Shown: positions 1 to 5,782 of the stretch, one piece after another
Position numbering within the stretch: position 1 is the first letter of the stretch
How the letters are laid out: every line of letters begins with the position of its first letter
Assembly (NCBI GenBank): GCA_021796055.1
Contig: JAJYOS010000457.1
Coordinates: 1-5,809 of the forward strand
Reading direction: 5' to 3'
DNA from: Bacteroidota bacterium
Lineage (GTDB): Bacteria; Bacteroidota; Kryptoniia; Kryptoniales; JAKASW01
Length of the DNA stretch: 5,809 nucleotides
Made by a program: the position numbers and the translations under genes
Notes under the pieces: model-generated
The model's database searches: none
The model's input: the letters and a program-made list of their open reading frames with translations, nothing else
What the model was told of the DNA's origin: nothing

Positions 1-54
1 GGCCCGGCTGGAAGTGTCGATCTTAACCACAAAAATTAGAATAGTCTTTTGAAA
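1..54 (+). other. Left edge: probable 3' tail of an unidentified upstream gene
   Basis: Two + strand frames are open from the window edge and then stop just before hemY: one at 37-39 (TAG), the other at 50-52 (TGA). The third frame stops at 22-24. Either open frame could be the C-terminus of an upstream operon gene, but a dozen or so residues are too few to identify a family. If the frame ending at 52 is real, it lies 2 nt from the hemY start, which would fit the tight packing further downstream. No promoter is convincing in this stretch. Confidence 0.3.
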
Positions 55-1413
55 ATGAGAGTTGCAATAATCGGCGCAGGGATCTCAGGTCTTGCCGCGG
101 CCCATTTCCTTAAACGGGGCGGCGTTGACGTGACCGTCTTTGAGAAGAACAGCGTACCCGGCGGAACAATCGGTTCCAAATTTGTGGACGGGTTCCTGGT
201 AGAGAACGGTCCTAACAGCACATCCGAAACCAACCTCGTCATAGATGAACTTCTCTCCGATCTTTCACTAAAGGATGAGAAGGTCTATGCGGATGATAAT
301 GCCAAGTATCGGTTCATATTGCGCAACGGGAAGCTCCACGCGCTGCCTTCCGGACCCGGTTCATTTCTGTCGACCAAACTCTGGACGACGGGCGGCAAGC
401 TGAGATTGTTCGGGGAGCCGTTTGCCGGACGCGCCGCGTACGAGGAGTCGGTTGCCGATTTCGTCACGCGCAGACTGGGAAGAGAGCTTCTCGATTACGC
501 CATCAATCCGTTCGTCGCGGGAGTTTATGCGGGCAATCCATCCGAATTAAGTGTCAGAGCTGCGTTCCCTAAGCTGTACGCCCTGGAACAGAAGTACGGC
601 GGTCTGCTCAAGGGCACGATCAAGGGGGCAAGGGAAAGGAAGAAACGACCGGAGAAGGCAAGAATCTCGTCGAAGCTCTTCGCCTTCAAAAGCGGGATGG
701 GAGTTCTTCCTTCGGCAATCGCGAAATCCATGGAGGGATATGTTAACTTCGACGTTTCGGTTGACAGCATCAAACCTGACGGCCATAAGTTCATCGTGAG
801 TTATTCCAGCAACAGAAAATTAGAGAGCGATGTGTTCGATGCCGTTGTTCTCTCCGTGCCGTCGTACGCGGCGGCCGGAATTGTCAGATCGTGGCTTCCG
901 GAACTTTCGAGTGAGCTCTCGAAGATAAAATATCCGCCCGTGGCCGTCGCCGTCCTGGGTTACAGAAAAGAACAAATCAAGACGGACCTGAGAGGATTCG
1001 GCTTTCTTGTGCCGGAAGTCGAGAACAGGAAAATCCTCGGAACGATCTGGAGCTCCAGCATATTTCCGGAGCGCGCCCCGGACGGATGTGTGGAGCTGAC
1101 GACATTCGTCGGAGGGTCGCGTCAACCGAAGCTTGTCGCCGAGCCGAGCGACCAGATAGCCAGGATTGCGCACGGAGAAAACGCCGCTCTAATGAAAATA
1201 GAGGGTGAACCCGTTTTCCGGGCAATCAGCAAATGGGATAAGGCGATTCCACAGTATAATATCGGACACCTCGCAATCCTGGATGCCGTCAAGCACGTTG
1301 AAAGCCTCCATAAGGGATTCTATATTTGCAGTAATTACAAGGATGGCATATCCGTTTCAGACTGTATCGCAAACGGAAAGAAGACCGCCGAAGCAATTTT
1401 GATAGGAGCGTAA
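55..1413 (+). CDS. hemY: FAD-dependent protoporphyrinogen oxidase (HemY/PPOX type; named hemG in some annotations)
   Basis: This enzyme oxidises protoporphyrinogen IX to protoporphyrin IX (or coproporphyrinogen III to coproporphyrin III in the coproporphyrin branch), using FAD and normally oxygen. Seen: 452 residues, close to the usual 450-480. It opens directly with an FAD-binding Rossmann fold (GAGISG at residues 7-12, acidic E30 after the second strand, then PGGTIGS). Family hallmarks follow: NPFVAGVYAGNPSELSVRAAFP at about 151-172 (cited as a position range; key residues GVYAG), FKSGMGVLP at 211-219, KWDKAIPQY at 393-401, and the C-terminal FAD motif around NYKDGISVSDCI at 427-438. The start is placed at ATG 55 because MRVAIIGAG is the canonical beginning; an in-frame TTG at 49 would add two residues. 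No clear Shine-Dalgarno precedes it. The protein is probably peripherally membrane-bound, as in the family. It lies 4 nt upstream of hemB. The branch (protoporphyrin or coproporphyrin) cannot be decided here. Confidence 0.93.
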   Translation: MRVAIIGAGISGLAAAHFLKRGGVDVTVFEKNSVPGGTIGSKFVDGFLVENGPNSTSETNLVIDELLSDLSLKDEKVYADDNAKYRFILRNGKLHALPSGPGSFLSTKLWTTGGKLRLFGEPFAGRAAYEESVADFVTRRLGRELLDYAINPFVAGVYAGNPSELSVRAAFPKLYALEQKYGGLLKGTIKGARERKKRPEKARISSKLFAFKSGMGVLPSAIAKSMEGYVNFDVSVDSIKPDGHKFIVSYSSNRKLESDVFDAVVLSVPSYAAAGIVRSWLPELSSELSKIKYPPVAVAVLGYRKEQIKTDLRGFGFLVPEVENRKILGTIWSSSIFPERAPDGCVELTTFVGGSRQPKLVAEPSDQIARIAHGENAALMKIEGEPVFRAISKWDKAIPQYNIGHLAILDAVKHVESLHKGFYICSNYKDGISVSDCIANGKKTAEAILIGA

Positions 1414-1417
1414 TAAT

Positions 1418-2437
1418 ATGATTACTATGACGGAATATCAGAAGAAAACCGGATTCCCGACCGTCCGCATGCGCCGGTTGAGAATGACCGAAACGATTCG
1501 TGAAATGGTGCGCGAGACTGTCTTGCATCCTTCGGACTTCATCTACCCGATGTTCGTCGTGCCGGGGAAGAACGTCCGTCATGAGATCTCATCCATGCCG
1601 AACGTGTACCAGCTGTCGACAGACAGCCTCGTGCGCGAGTGCGAGGGCGTGCTGAAGGCCGGCGTGAAATCCATTATTCTGTTTGGAATTCCTTCGCACA
1701 AGGATGAGTACGGTTCCGAGGCCTACGATGAGAACGGAATTATCCAGCAGGCTATTCGCGAATTGAAGAAGCAGCTTCCCGAGCTTTTCATCATTACCGA
1801 CGTCTGCTTGTGTGAATACACGTCACACGGGCATTGCGGCATCTTGAAGGAAACCGCGCCGGGGCAGGTCGAAATTGTCAACGATGAGACGCTCGACCTT
1901 CTTGCCAAGGAGTCTTTGACTCACGTGCAGGCCGGGGCAGACATGGTCGCGCCCAGCGACATGATGGACGGAAGGGTCGCCGCAATACGGAATGTCCTCG
2001 ATGAGAACGGCTTCCTCTCAACTCCGATAATGAGTTATGCCGCAAAATACAGCTCGGGCTTCTACGGACCCTTCAGGGAGGCGGCGGAATCGACGCCTAA
2101 ATTCGGCGACCGCAAGAGCCACCAGATGGACCCTGCCAACAGCAACGAAGCGGTGCGCGAGGTAGCTCTCGATATCGATGAGGGAGCAGACATCGTCATG
2201 GTCAAGCCGGCTCTGGCATACCTGGACGTGATTTACCGAGTGAAGAGCGAATTCAAGATGCCGACCGCCGCATATCAGGTCAGCGGAGAATACTCAATGA
2301 TCAAGGCGGCTGCACGAAACGGATGGCTGGATGAACAGAGAATCATGATGGAAACGCTGACGGCGATAAAGCGAGCGGGCGCGGATCTCATCCTGACCTA
2401 TTACGCTGTTGATGCAGCGAAGCAACTGAAAATCTAG
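1418..2437 (+). CDS. hemB: Porphobilinogen synthase (delta-aminolevulinic acid dehydratase)
   Basis: This cytoplasmic enzyme condenses two 5-aminolevulinate molecules to porphobilinogen, the first step common to all tetrapyrroles. Seen: 339 residues, slightly longer than the usual 320-330 because of a short N-terminal arm. The catalytic zinc site is the cysteine form, DVCLCEYTSHGHCG, with Cys130, Cys132 and Cys140. It is therefore of the Zn-dependent class, not the aspartate-rich Mg class. The two Schiff-base lysines are K210 (SYAAKYSSGFYGPF) and K263 (MVKPA). The QMDPANSNEA stretch at 236-245 matches the region linked to allosteric Mg and octamer assembly in the family. The start at 1418 is backed by AGGAG at 1404-1408 with 9-nt spacing, which lies inside the end of hemY, so the two genes are likely co-translated. 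Identification is secure. Confidence 0.98.
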   Translation: MITMTEYQKKTGFPTVRMRRLRMTETIREMVRETVLHPSDFIYPMFVVPGKNVRHEISSMPNVYQLSTDSLVRECEGVLKAGVKSIILFGIPSHKDEYGSEAYDENGIIQQAIRELKKQLPELFIITDVCLCEYTSHGHCGILKETAPGQVEIVNDETLDLLAKESLTHVQAGADMVAPSDMMDGRVAAIRNVLDENGFLSTPIMSYAAKYSSGFYGPFREAAESTPKFGDRKSHQMDPANSNEAVREVALDIDEGADIVMVKPALAYLDVIYRVKSEFKMPTAAYQVSGEYSMIKAAARNGWLDEQRIMMETLTAIKRAGADLILTYYAVDAAKQLKI

Positions 2438-2443
2438 GGGCTG

Positions 2444-2470
2444 ACCTTGCGGGGCTGTCCCCCGCAAGGT
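2444..2470 (+). promoter_or_regulatory. Perfect 11-bp hairpin masking the SDR gene's ribosome binding site
   Basis: The arms ACCTTGCGGGG (2444-2454) and CCCCGCAAGGT (2460-2470) are exact reverse complements around a 5-nt loop. The stem is GC-rich and should be very stable in RNA. There is no run of T after it, so it does not look like a rho-independent terminator. The only plausible Shine-Dalgarno of the next gene, AAGG at 2466-2469 (9 nt before ATG 2479), lies in the right arm. Its left arm begins 6 nt after the hemB stop, within reach of a ribosome terminating on hemB. Inference: it may couple SDR translation to hemB translation, or act as an RNA-processing or stability element. It could also be one copy of a dispersed palindromic repeat. 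Confidence 0.7.
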
Positions 2471-2478
2471 TCGACTGA

Positions 2479-3462
2479 ATGTCAAAAGTCTTAGTCACCG
2501 GCGCAAGCGGGTTAATCGGTTCAAACCTTTGCCACAAGCTGAGCGAACTCGGCTATGAGGTTACGGCAATGGTGCGTGAAGGTTCGAATCTTCTCGGGCT
2601 GGACGGATTCAGTGGAAAGATCGTGTTGGGCGACGTCCTTCGCAAGGATCGGCTGGCGCAATTGCTCGACGGATCGGAGTTCGTGTTCCATACCGCGGGC
2701 CTCGTCAGTTTTGACAACAGGCTCAGAAAAGAACTGATGCAGGTAAACGTCGTGGGAACTGCAAATCTCCTTGATGCAGCCATTCAGGCGGGCGTGAGAA
2801 GGCTGGTCCATACGAGTTCGGTCGCCGCGGTCGGGATTCCGGCTTCAGGCGGGATCGCAGACGAGACGGACGAGTACAACAGGTTTGAACACAATGTTGC
2901 TTACAGCGACAGCAAGCACCTGAGCGAAGTCGAAGTGCACAATGCGGTTGGGCTCGGACTCGATGCAGTCATCGTCAATCCCGCATCCATAGTTGGGCAG
3001 CGCGACGTCTATTCCCATTTCGGAGTTCTCATGAAGGTATTGAAAGGGAAGAAGATAACGCCCTACGTGGCCGGAGGAATGTGCGTCGTGGGGGTGGATG
3101 ACGTCGTCGACGGACAGATTGCAGCCATGCGGTCCGGCGTTACAGGTGCACGTTACATACTTGGCGGAGAAAATCTCTCATTCAAGGAACTGTTCACACG
3201 AATTGCAGAAGTCGTCGACGCCAGCCCGCCGAACGTTCGTGTCCCGCTCTGGTCTGCCAGATGGGCGGCCGCAATTCTAGAAATACTGTCGACTCTTACC
3301 GGTAAACCTCCGGTCCTTACGAAGGCACACGTTGTAAGCGCCACGCTGCCGCATTATTTTTCATCCGAAAGGGCCAAGCGAGAGCTCGGTTATGAACCGA
3401 GGCCCGTCATAGATGCCATTCGGAAATCATATCTGTGGTATCTTGAGAATAACCTGATATGA
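2479..3462 (+). CDS. Extended-SDR NAD(P)-dependent epimerase/dehydratase family protein
   Basis: A 327-residue oxidoreductase of the extended short-chain dehydrogenase/reductase family. Seen: the N-terminal nucleotide-binding TGASGLIGSN with Gly8, Gly11 and Gly14; an acidic GDV at 51-53; HTAG at 71-74; a catalytic Ser in HTSSVA (111-116); and the active-site pair Tyr142 and Lys146 in YSDSK. NPASIVG at 167-173 follows, as in dihydroflavonol-4-reductase-like and HpnA-like members. The substrate cannot be told from sequence: sugar nucleotide, sterol-like or another carbonyl compound are all possible. It sits between hemB and hemL, 41 nt after hemB and with its stop overlapping the next start (ATGA at 3459-3462), so it is co-expressed with heme genes. 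No heme-pathway step is known for this family, so a role there is only suggested by context. The start at 2479 is the natural SDR N-terminus. Confidence 0.88.
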   Translation: MSKVLVTGASGLIGSNLCHKLSELGYEVTAMVREGSNLLGLDGFSGKIVLGDVLRKDRLAQLLDGSEFVFHTAGLVSFDNRLRKELMQVNVVGTANLLDAAIQAGVRRLVHTSSVAAVGIPASGGIADETDEYNRFEHNVAYSDSKHLSEVEVHNAVGLGLDAVIVNPASIVGQRDVYSHFGVLMKVLKGKKITPYVAGGMCVVGVDDVVDGQIAAMRSGVTGARYILGGENLSFKELFTRIAEVVDASPPNVRVPLWSARWAAAILEILSTLTGKPPVLTKAHVVSATLPHYFSSERAKRELGYEPRPVIDAIRKSYLWYLENNLI

Positions 3463-3605
3463 GTCTCCCGAAACCGCGAAATGATCCGGCTGATGTTGCC
3501 GGAAGCACGATACGGTCCTGGCTGAAAAACCGGATCGTGAAAAATTGGCACATGGCCCACGGCAGGATGTTCGCATTACTCAGCATCATAACGGAGATGA
3601 GATGA
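3459..3605 (+). CDS. Small 48-residue basic protein, coupled at both ends to its neighbours
   Basis: This short ORF starts on the ATG of an ATGA that also holds the SDR stop (3459-3462), and stops on the TGA of another ATGA that holds the hemL start (3602-3605). It exactly fills the gap between the two genes. The product begins MSLPKPRNDPADVAG and ends LLSIITEMR. It has 8 Lys/Arg against 3 Asp/Glu, two Trp (21 and 30), and a hydrophobic C-terminal stretch at about 37-44. No cysteine, secretion signal or full-length membrane helix is seen. There is no strong Shine-Dalgarno (a weak GAGA at 3444-3447), so translation probably depends on ribosomes finishing the SDR gene. I recognise no family. 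It may be a real small protein, or mainly a leader that delivers ribosomes to hemL; conservation would decide. Confidence 0.6.
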   Translation: MSLPKPRNDPADVAGSTIRSWLKNRIVKNWHMAHGRMFALLSIITEMR

Positions 3606-4900
3606 AGAATCTGATTACAAAAAAAAGCAGCAAACTTTTTAATGAAGCAAAGAAATATATGCCCGGCGGAGTCAACTCGCCCGTGCGGGCTTTCAAGTCC
3701 GTGGGGAGTGATCCGCTGTTTATCGCGAGGGCAAAGGGTCAGTACCTATACGACGTGGATGGAAACAAGTTCATCGACTACGTGGGATCATGGGGACCGA
3801 TGGTGCTCGGCCACGCACATCCGGACGTGATTGCCGCGGTAAAGGACACGGCCTCGAAAGGGACGAGTTTTGGCGCGCCTACGCCGTACGAAGTAGATAT
3901 GGCGAGACTCGTTAGAAAGATGATGCCTTCAGTCGAAGTCGTGCGAATGGTCAACAGCGGCACGGAGGCTACGATGAGCGCGGTGAGAGCCGCACGTGCG
4001 TTCACGGGACGCGAGAAGATAGTGAAGTTCGCGGGATGCTATCACGGCCACTTCGACAGCTTCCTGATTAAAGCCGGCTCGGGCGCTACGACTTTCGGAC
4101 AGCCCGACTCGCCGGGAGTGCCCGCCGAACTTGCCGCAAAGACACTGGTTGCGGACTTCAACGACATATTCTCGGTGGAACGGCTCTTCAAGGACAATAA
4201 CGGAGAGATCGCCGCTGTGATCGTCGAACCGGTTGTCGGCAACATGGGTGTGGTCGTTCCGGAGAACGGCTTCCTCGACAAGGTGTTGAAACTCGCCCAT
4301 TCGAACGGAGCCCTCCTGATACTGGACGAGGTAATGACGGGGTTTCGCCTTGCTCGAGGAGGAGCCCAGGAGATATTCGGAATCAGGCCGGATCTGACGA
4401 CATTCGGAAAGATAATCGGAGCCGGTCTCCCCGTAGGGGCGTACGGCGGACGCGAAGACATCATGAGAATGATATCACCCGACGGACCAGTATACCAGGC
4501 GGGCACACTCTCCGGAAATCCACTGGCGATGGCTGCCGGGCTGGTCCAGCTTAAAATTCTCGACAGGCAGAAAGGCCTGTACAACCGGCTGGAGAAAAAG
4601 GGAAAGCTGCTGGAGGACGGGATTAGACGGAACATCGAAAAACTCGGACTGCGGTACAGAATCAACCGGGCCGGTTCAATGTTCACGCTGTTCTTCACAG
4701 ATCAAAGCGTGAGGGACTTCAAATCTGCCCTGACGAGCGATACGGGAAAATTCAGGAGGTACTTCGGCGAGATGCTGCAGCGCGGAATATATCTGCCGCC
4801 GTCACAGTTCGAGGCTGCATTTATTTCCACTGCTCATACCGAACGTGACATCGAAAGAACAATCGCTGCAAATTACGACTCTCTGAAAATAGTCGGATAA
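3602..4900 (+). CDS. hemL: Glutamate-1-semialdehyde 2,1-aminomutase
   Basis: This PLP enzyme converts glutamate-1-semialdehyde to 5-aminolevulinate, the last step of the C5 route after glutamyl-tRNA reductase (HemA). Seen: 432 residues, matching the family's roughly 425-435. The N-terminal signature PGGVNSPVRAF spans residues 21-31. SGTEATMSAVRAAR at 119-132 is the phosphate-binding region, CYHGH is at 146-150, and LDEVMTGFR at 241-249 carries the Asp242 that contacts the PLP ring nitrogen. The Schiff-base lysine is K270 in TFGKIIGAGLPVGAYGG (267-283). GTLSGNP at 301-307 completes the active site. The start is placed at 3602 and not at the in-frame ATG 3545: MKNLITKKS matches the usual N-terminus, GGAG at 3593-3596 lies 5 nt upstream, and the ATGA overlap with the small ORF fits. 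It is likely cytoplasmic and dimeric. Confidence 0.98.
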   Translation: MKNLITKKSSKLFNEAKKYMPGGVNSPVRAFKSVGSDPLFIARAKGQYLYDVDGNKFIDYVGSWGPMVLGHAHPDVIAAVKDTASKGTSFGAPTPYEVDMARLVRKMMPSVEVVRMVNSGTEATMSAVRAARAFTGREKIVKFAGCYHGHFDSFLIKAGSGATTFGQPDSPGVPAELAAKTLVADFNDIFSVERLFKDNNGEIAAVIVEPVVGNMGVVVPENGFLDKVLKLAHSNGALLILDEVMTGFRLARGGAQEIFGIRPDLTTFGKIIGAGLPVGAYGGREDIMRMISPDGPVYQAGTLSGNPLAMAAGLVQLKILDRQKGLYNRLEKKGKLLEDGIRRNIEKLGLRYRINRAGSMFTLFFTDQSVRDFKSALTSDTGKFRRYFGEMLQRGIYLPPSQFEAAFISTAHTERDIERTIAANYDSLKIVG

Positions 4901-4935
4901 GCGGCCGTCCTTGAGAACATACTGAGGCTGATGCT

Positions 4936-5291
4936 ATGAAGCGTATTAAGGAATCTTTGATTGTCGGAATAAGCATGGTAATCGCGGCCGCGGTCTTCGG
5001 CATCTTCTTCTACTCTGCGCGGTCTGCACATCAGACGATCTACGTGGTGGGAGCCGCGACCGGGAGATTCCAGTCGGACGTCGTGAAGTGGCGCATCGCG
5101 ATAAGCCGGTCGGCTAAACCGGCGACGATCGGAATGGCTTACGACTTGCTTAAAGGTGACCTTAAGACGGTGGCTGATTTCAGATTACCGAGCCCTATTC
5201 TACGGAAATCAGCAGCTACGGGGTTTATAATACTGCAACGCAGGAAAAGGACATAACCGTAACGGTCCACTGCGACTTCGAGTTAAAGTAG
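4936..5291 (+). pseudogene. SIMPL-domain (DUF541) protein gene, internally deleted and frameshifted
   Basis: The 5' part encodes a signal anchor (hydrophobic at about residues 8-27) and the start of a SIMPL domain: TIYVVGAATGRFQSDVVKWR, then AYDLLKGDLKTVADF ending at 5181. Continuing in this frame gives 24 unrelated residues and a stop at 5254-5256. From 5178 the frame one base earlier reads FQITEPYSTEISSYG, then YNTATQEKDITVTVHCDFELK (residues run to 5288), with a stop at 5289-5291. In intact members (about 240 residues, from memory) a motif of the E(V/I)SxYGxY(D/N)T type and a closing beta-strand form the extreme C-terminus. The middle (roughly 110 codons) therefore appears lost by one out-of-frame deletion, with a TTTC-like short homology possible at the joint. 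A good RBS (GAGG at 4924-4927) and position 35 nt after hemL suggest it was once the last operon gene. Intact members are membrane-anchored, envelope-facing proteins of unclear function. A sequencing or assembly deletion is the main alternative. Confidence 0.75.
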
Positions 5292-5301
5292 GATCTTGGA
5301 A

Positions 5302-5347
5302 GCCTTGCGAAGGCATCGAAAGCTTGTCGTCGGCACCTTCGCAGGGT
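5302..5347. repeat. Imperfect 12-bp hairpin between convergent genes
   Basis: Bases 5302-5313 pair with 5336-5347: eight consecutive Watson-Crick pairs (TGCGAAGG at 5306-5313 with CCTTCGCA at 5336-5343), extended by two G-C pairs and two G-T wobbles, around a 22-nt loop. It lies between the 3' end of the SIMPL remnant (+ strand) and the 3' end of the 91-residue gene (- strand), where a shared terminator would be expected. No T-run follows on either strand, so an intrinsic terminator is not supported. The left arm alone can also form a short GCCTT-GCG-AAGGC hairpin. Apart from this, 5292-5360 holds nothing recognisable. Confidence 0.4.
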
Positions 5348-5360
5348 AACGGGGCAAACT

Positions 5361-5636
5361 TTATTTGGGGGCAGCCTGGGGCTGTTTCTTCTTTCCTCTG
5401 TACATTATCCCGATCGGGACGATGATAATGTATCCGATGAAAAGAAGTATCGGAACGAGGTCGAGCGGTATGAAACCGTATACCGAGTTGTTGGTGGCAA
5501 GCAGGACGTATGTCGCAATGATCAACAGTGCACCGCCGATAATTATCTTGTAGTTGATCGGCTTCAAAGGCATTTCCTGAGAGATCTTCGACTTTCTCTG
5601 CTTTTCTGCTCTCTTTGACCTTACCGTTCTTGCCAT
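5361..5636 (-). CDS. Small two-helix membrane protein, DUF3098-like
   Basis: A 91-residue protein of unknown function. Seen: a strongly basic N-terminal segment (residues 1-30, MARTVRSKRAEKQRKSK), a first hydrophobic helix at about 30-47 (IIIGGALLIIATYVLLA), a short NNSVYGFIPLD loop, a second helix at about 59-78, and a basic tail (YRGKKKQPQ). The NYKIIIGG start of helix 1 and the short loop before a PILLFIGY-type second helix resemble the DUF3098 family of small Bacteroidota inner-membrane proteins. That match is from memory and tentative. The basic N-terminus suggests it stays cytoplasmic. The start at 5636 has AAAGGA 10 nt upstream (5647-5652 on the + strand) and a sigma70-like promoter further up. 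It converges on the SIMPL remnant and is not part of the heme operon. Confidence 0.75.
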   Translation of the reverse strand: MARTVRSKRAEKQRKSKISQEMPLKPINYKIIIGGALLIIATYVLLATNNSVYGFIPLDLVPILLFIGYIIIVPIGIMYRGKKKQPQAAPK

Positions 5637-5649
5637 GTTAGTGTTTTCC
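5628..5649 (-). repeat. Left copy of a 22-bp inverted repeat spanning a gene start
   Basis: Read on the - strand, this covers bases -13 to +9 of the 91-residue gene: GGAAAA followed by CACTAACATGGCAAGA. The same sequence with one change (A to G, six bases from the 5' end) occurs on the + strand at 5788-5809. The pair includes the Shine-Dalgarno-like GGAAA, the ATG and codons 2-3 (Ala, Arg). Confidence 0.9.
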
Positions 5650-5657
5650 TTTCGTAT

Positions 5658-5687
5658 AATATAAACCCGATCCGGGAATTAATTCAA
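5658..5687 (-). promoter_or_regulatory. Predicted sigma70-like promoter for the 91-residue gene
   Basis: On the - strand, TTGAAT (+ strand 5682-5687) and TATATT (+ strand 5658-5663) are 18 nt apart. Transcription would start around 5650, shortly before the ribosome binding site. This is a consensus-like match only. A Bacteroidetes-type TAnnTTTG element is not clear here. Confidence 0.35.
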
Positions 5688-5729
5688 CATCATTTTTCTC
5701 TCTCAGCCTCGCCGTCAACCTCTATTTCA

Positions 5730-5758
5730 TTGATTGGGAATTAAGGCAAGTATATATT
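5730..5758 (+). promoter_or_regulatory. Predicted sigma70-like promoter for the gene at the right edge
   Basis: TTGATT at 5730-5735 and TATATT at 5753-5758 are 17 nt apart, followed by an expected start near 5765 and a strong GAGGAG ribosome binding site at 5771-5776. The layout mirrors the predicted promoter on the other strand. The 5637-5782 divergent intergenic region otherwise shows no clear operator. Confidence 0.4.
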
Positions 5759-5782
5759 TATCCGTATTTAGAGGAGTTAGAG

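Noticed and set aside
820..1173. A - strand open frame of 117 codons opposite hemY
   Set aside because: It overlaps a well-identified gene, is arginine-rich and low in recognisable structure, and has no ribosome binding site.
2444..2470. Intrinsic terminator after hemB
   Set aside because: The stem is strong but no T-run follows, and the next gene starts 9 nt later on the same strand, so it reads better as a regulatory or repeat hairpin.
3545..3601. A 19-residue N-terminal extension of hemL from the in-frame ATG at 3545
   Set aside because: It overlaps the small ORF, has no ribosome binding site, and adds residues unlike the family, whereas ATG 3602 has GGAG 5 nt upstream and a canonical N-terminus.
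3929..4300. A - strand open frame of 123 codons opposite hemL
   Set aside because: It is antisense to conserved active-site regions of hemL and has a typical shadow composition with no motif.
4042..4698. A long - strand open frame of 218 codons opposite hemL
   Set aside because: It lies wholly within secure hemL, its composition is Ser/Pro/Arg-rich as expected for an antisense shadow, and it shows no family motif.
5365..5553. A + strand open frame of 62 codons opposite the 91-residue membrane protein
   Set aside because: The - strand frame has a ribosome binding site, a promoter and a coherent two-helix design; the + strand frame has none of these.
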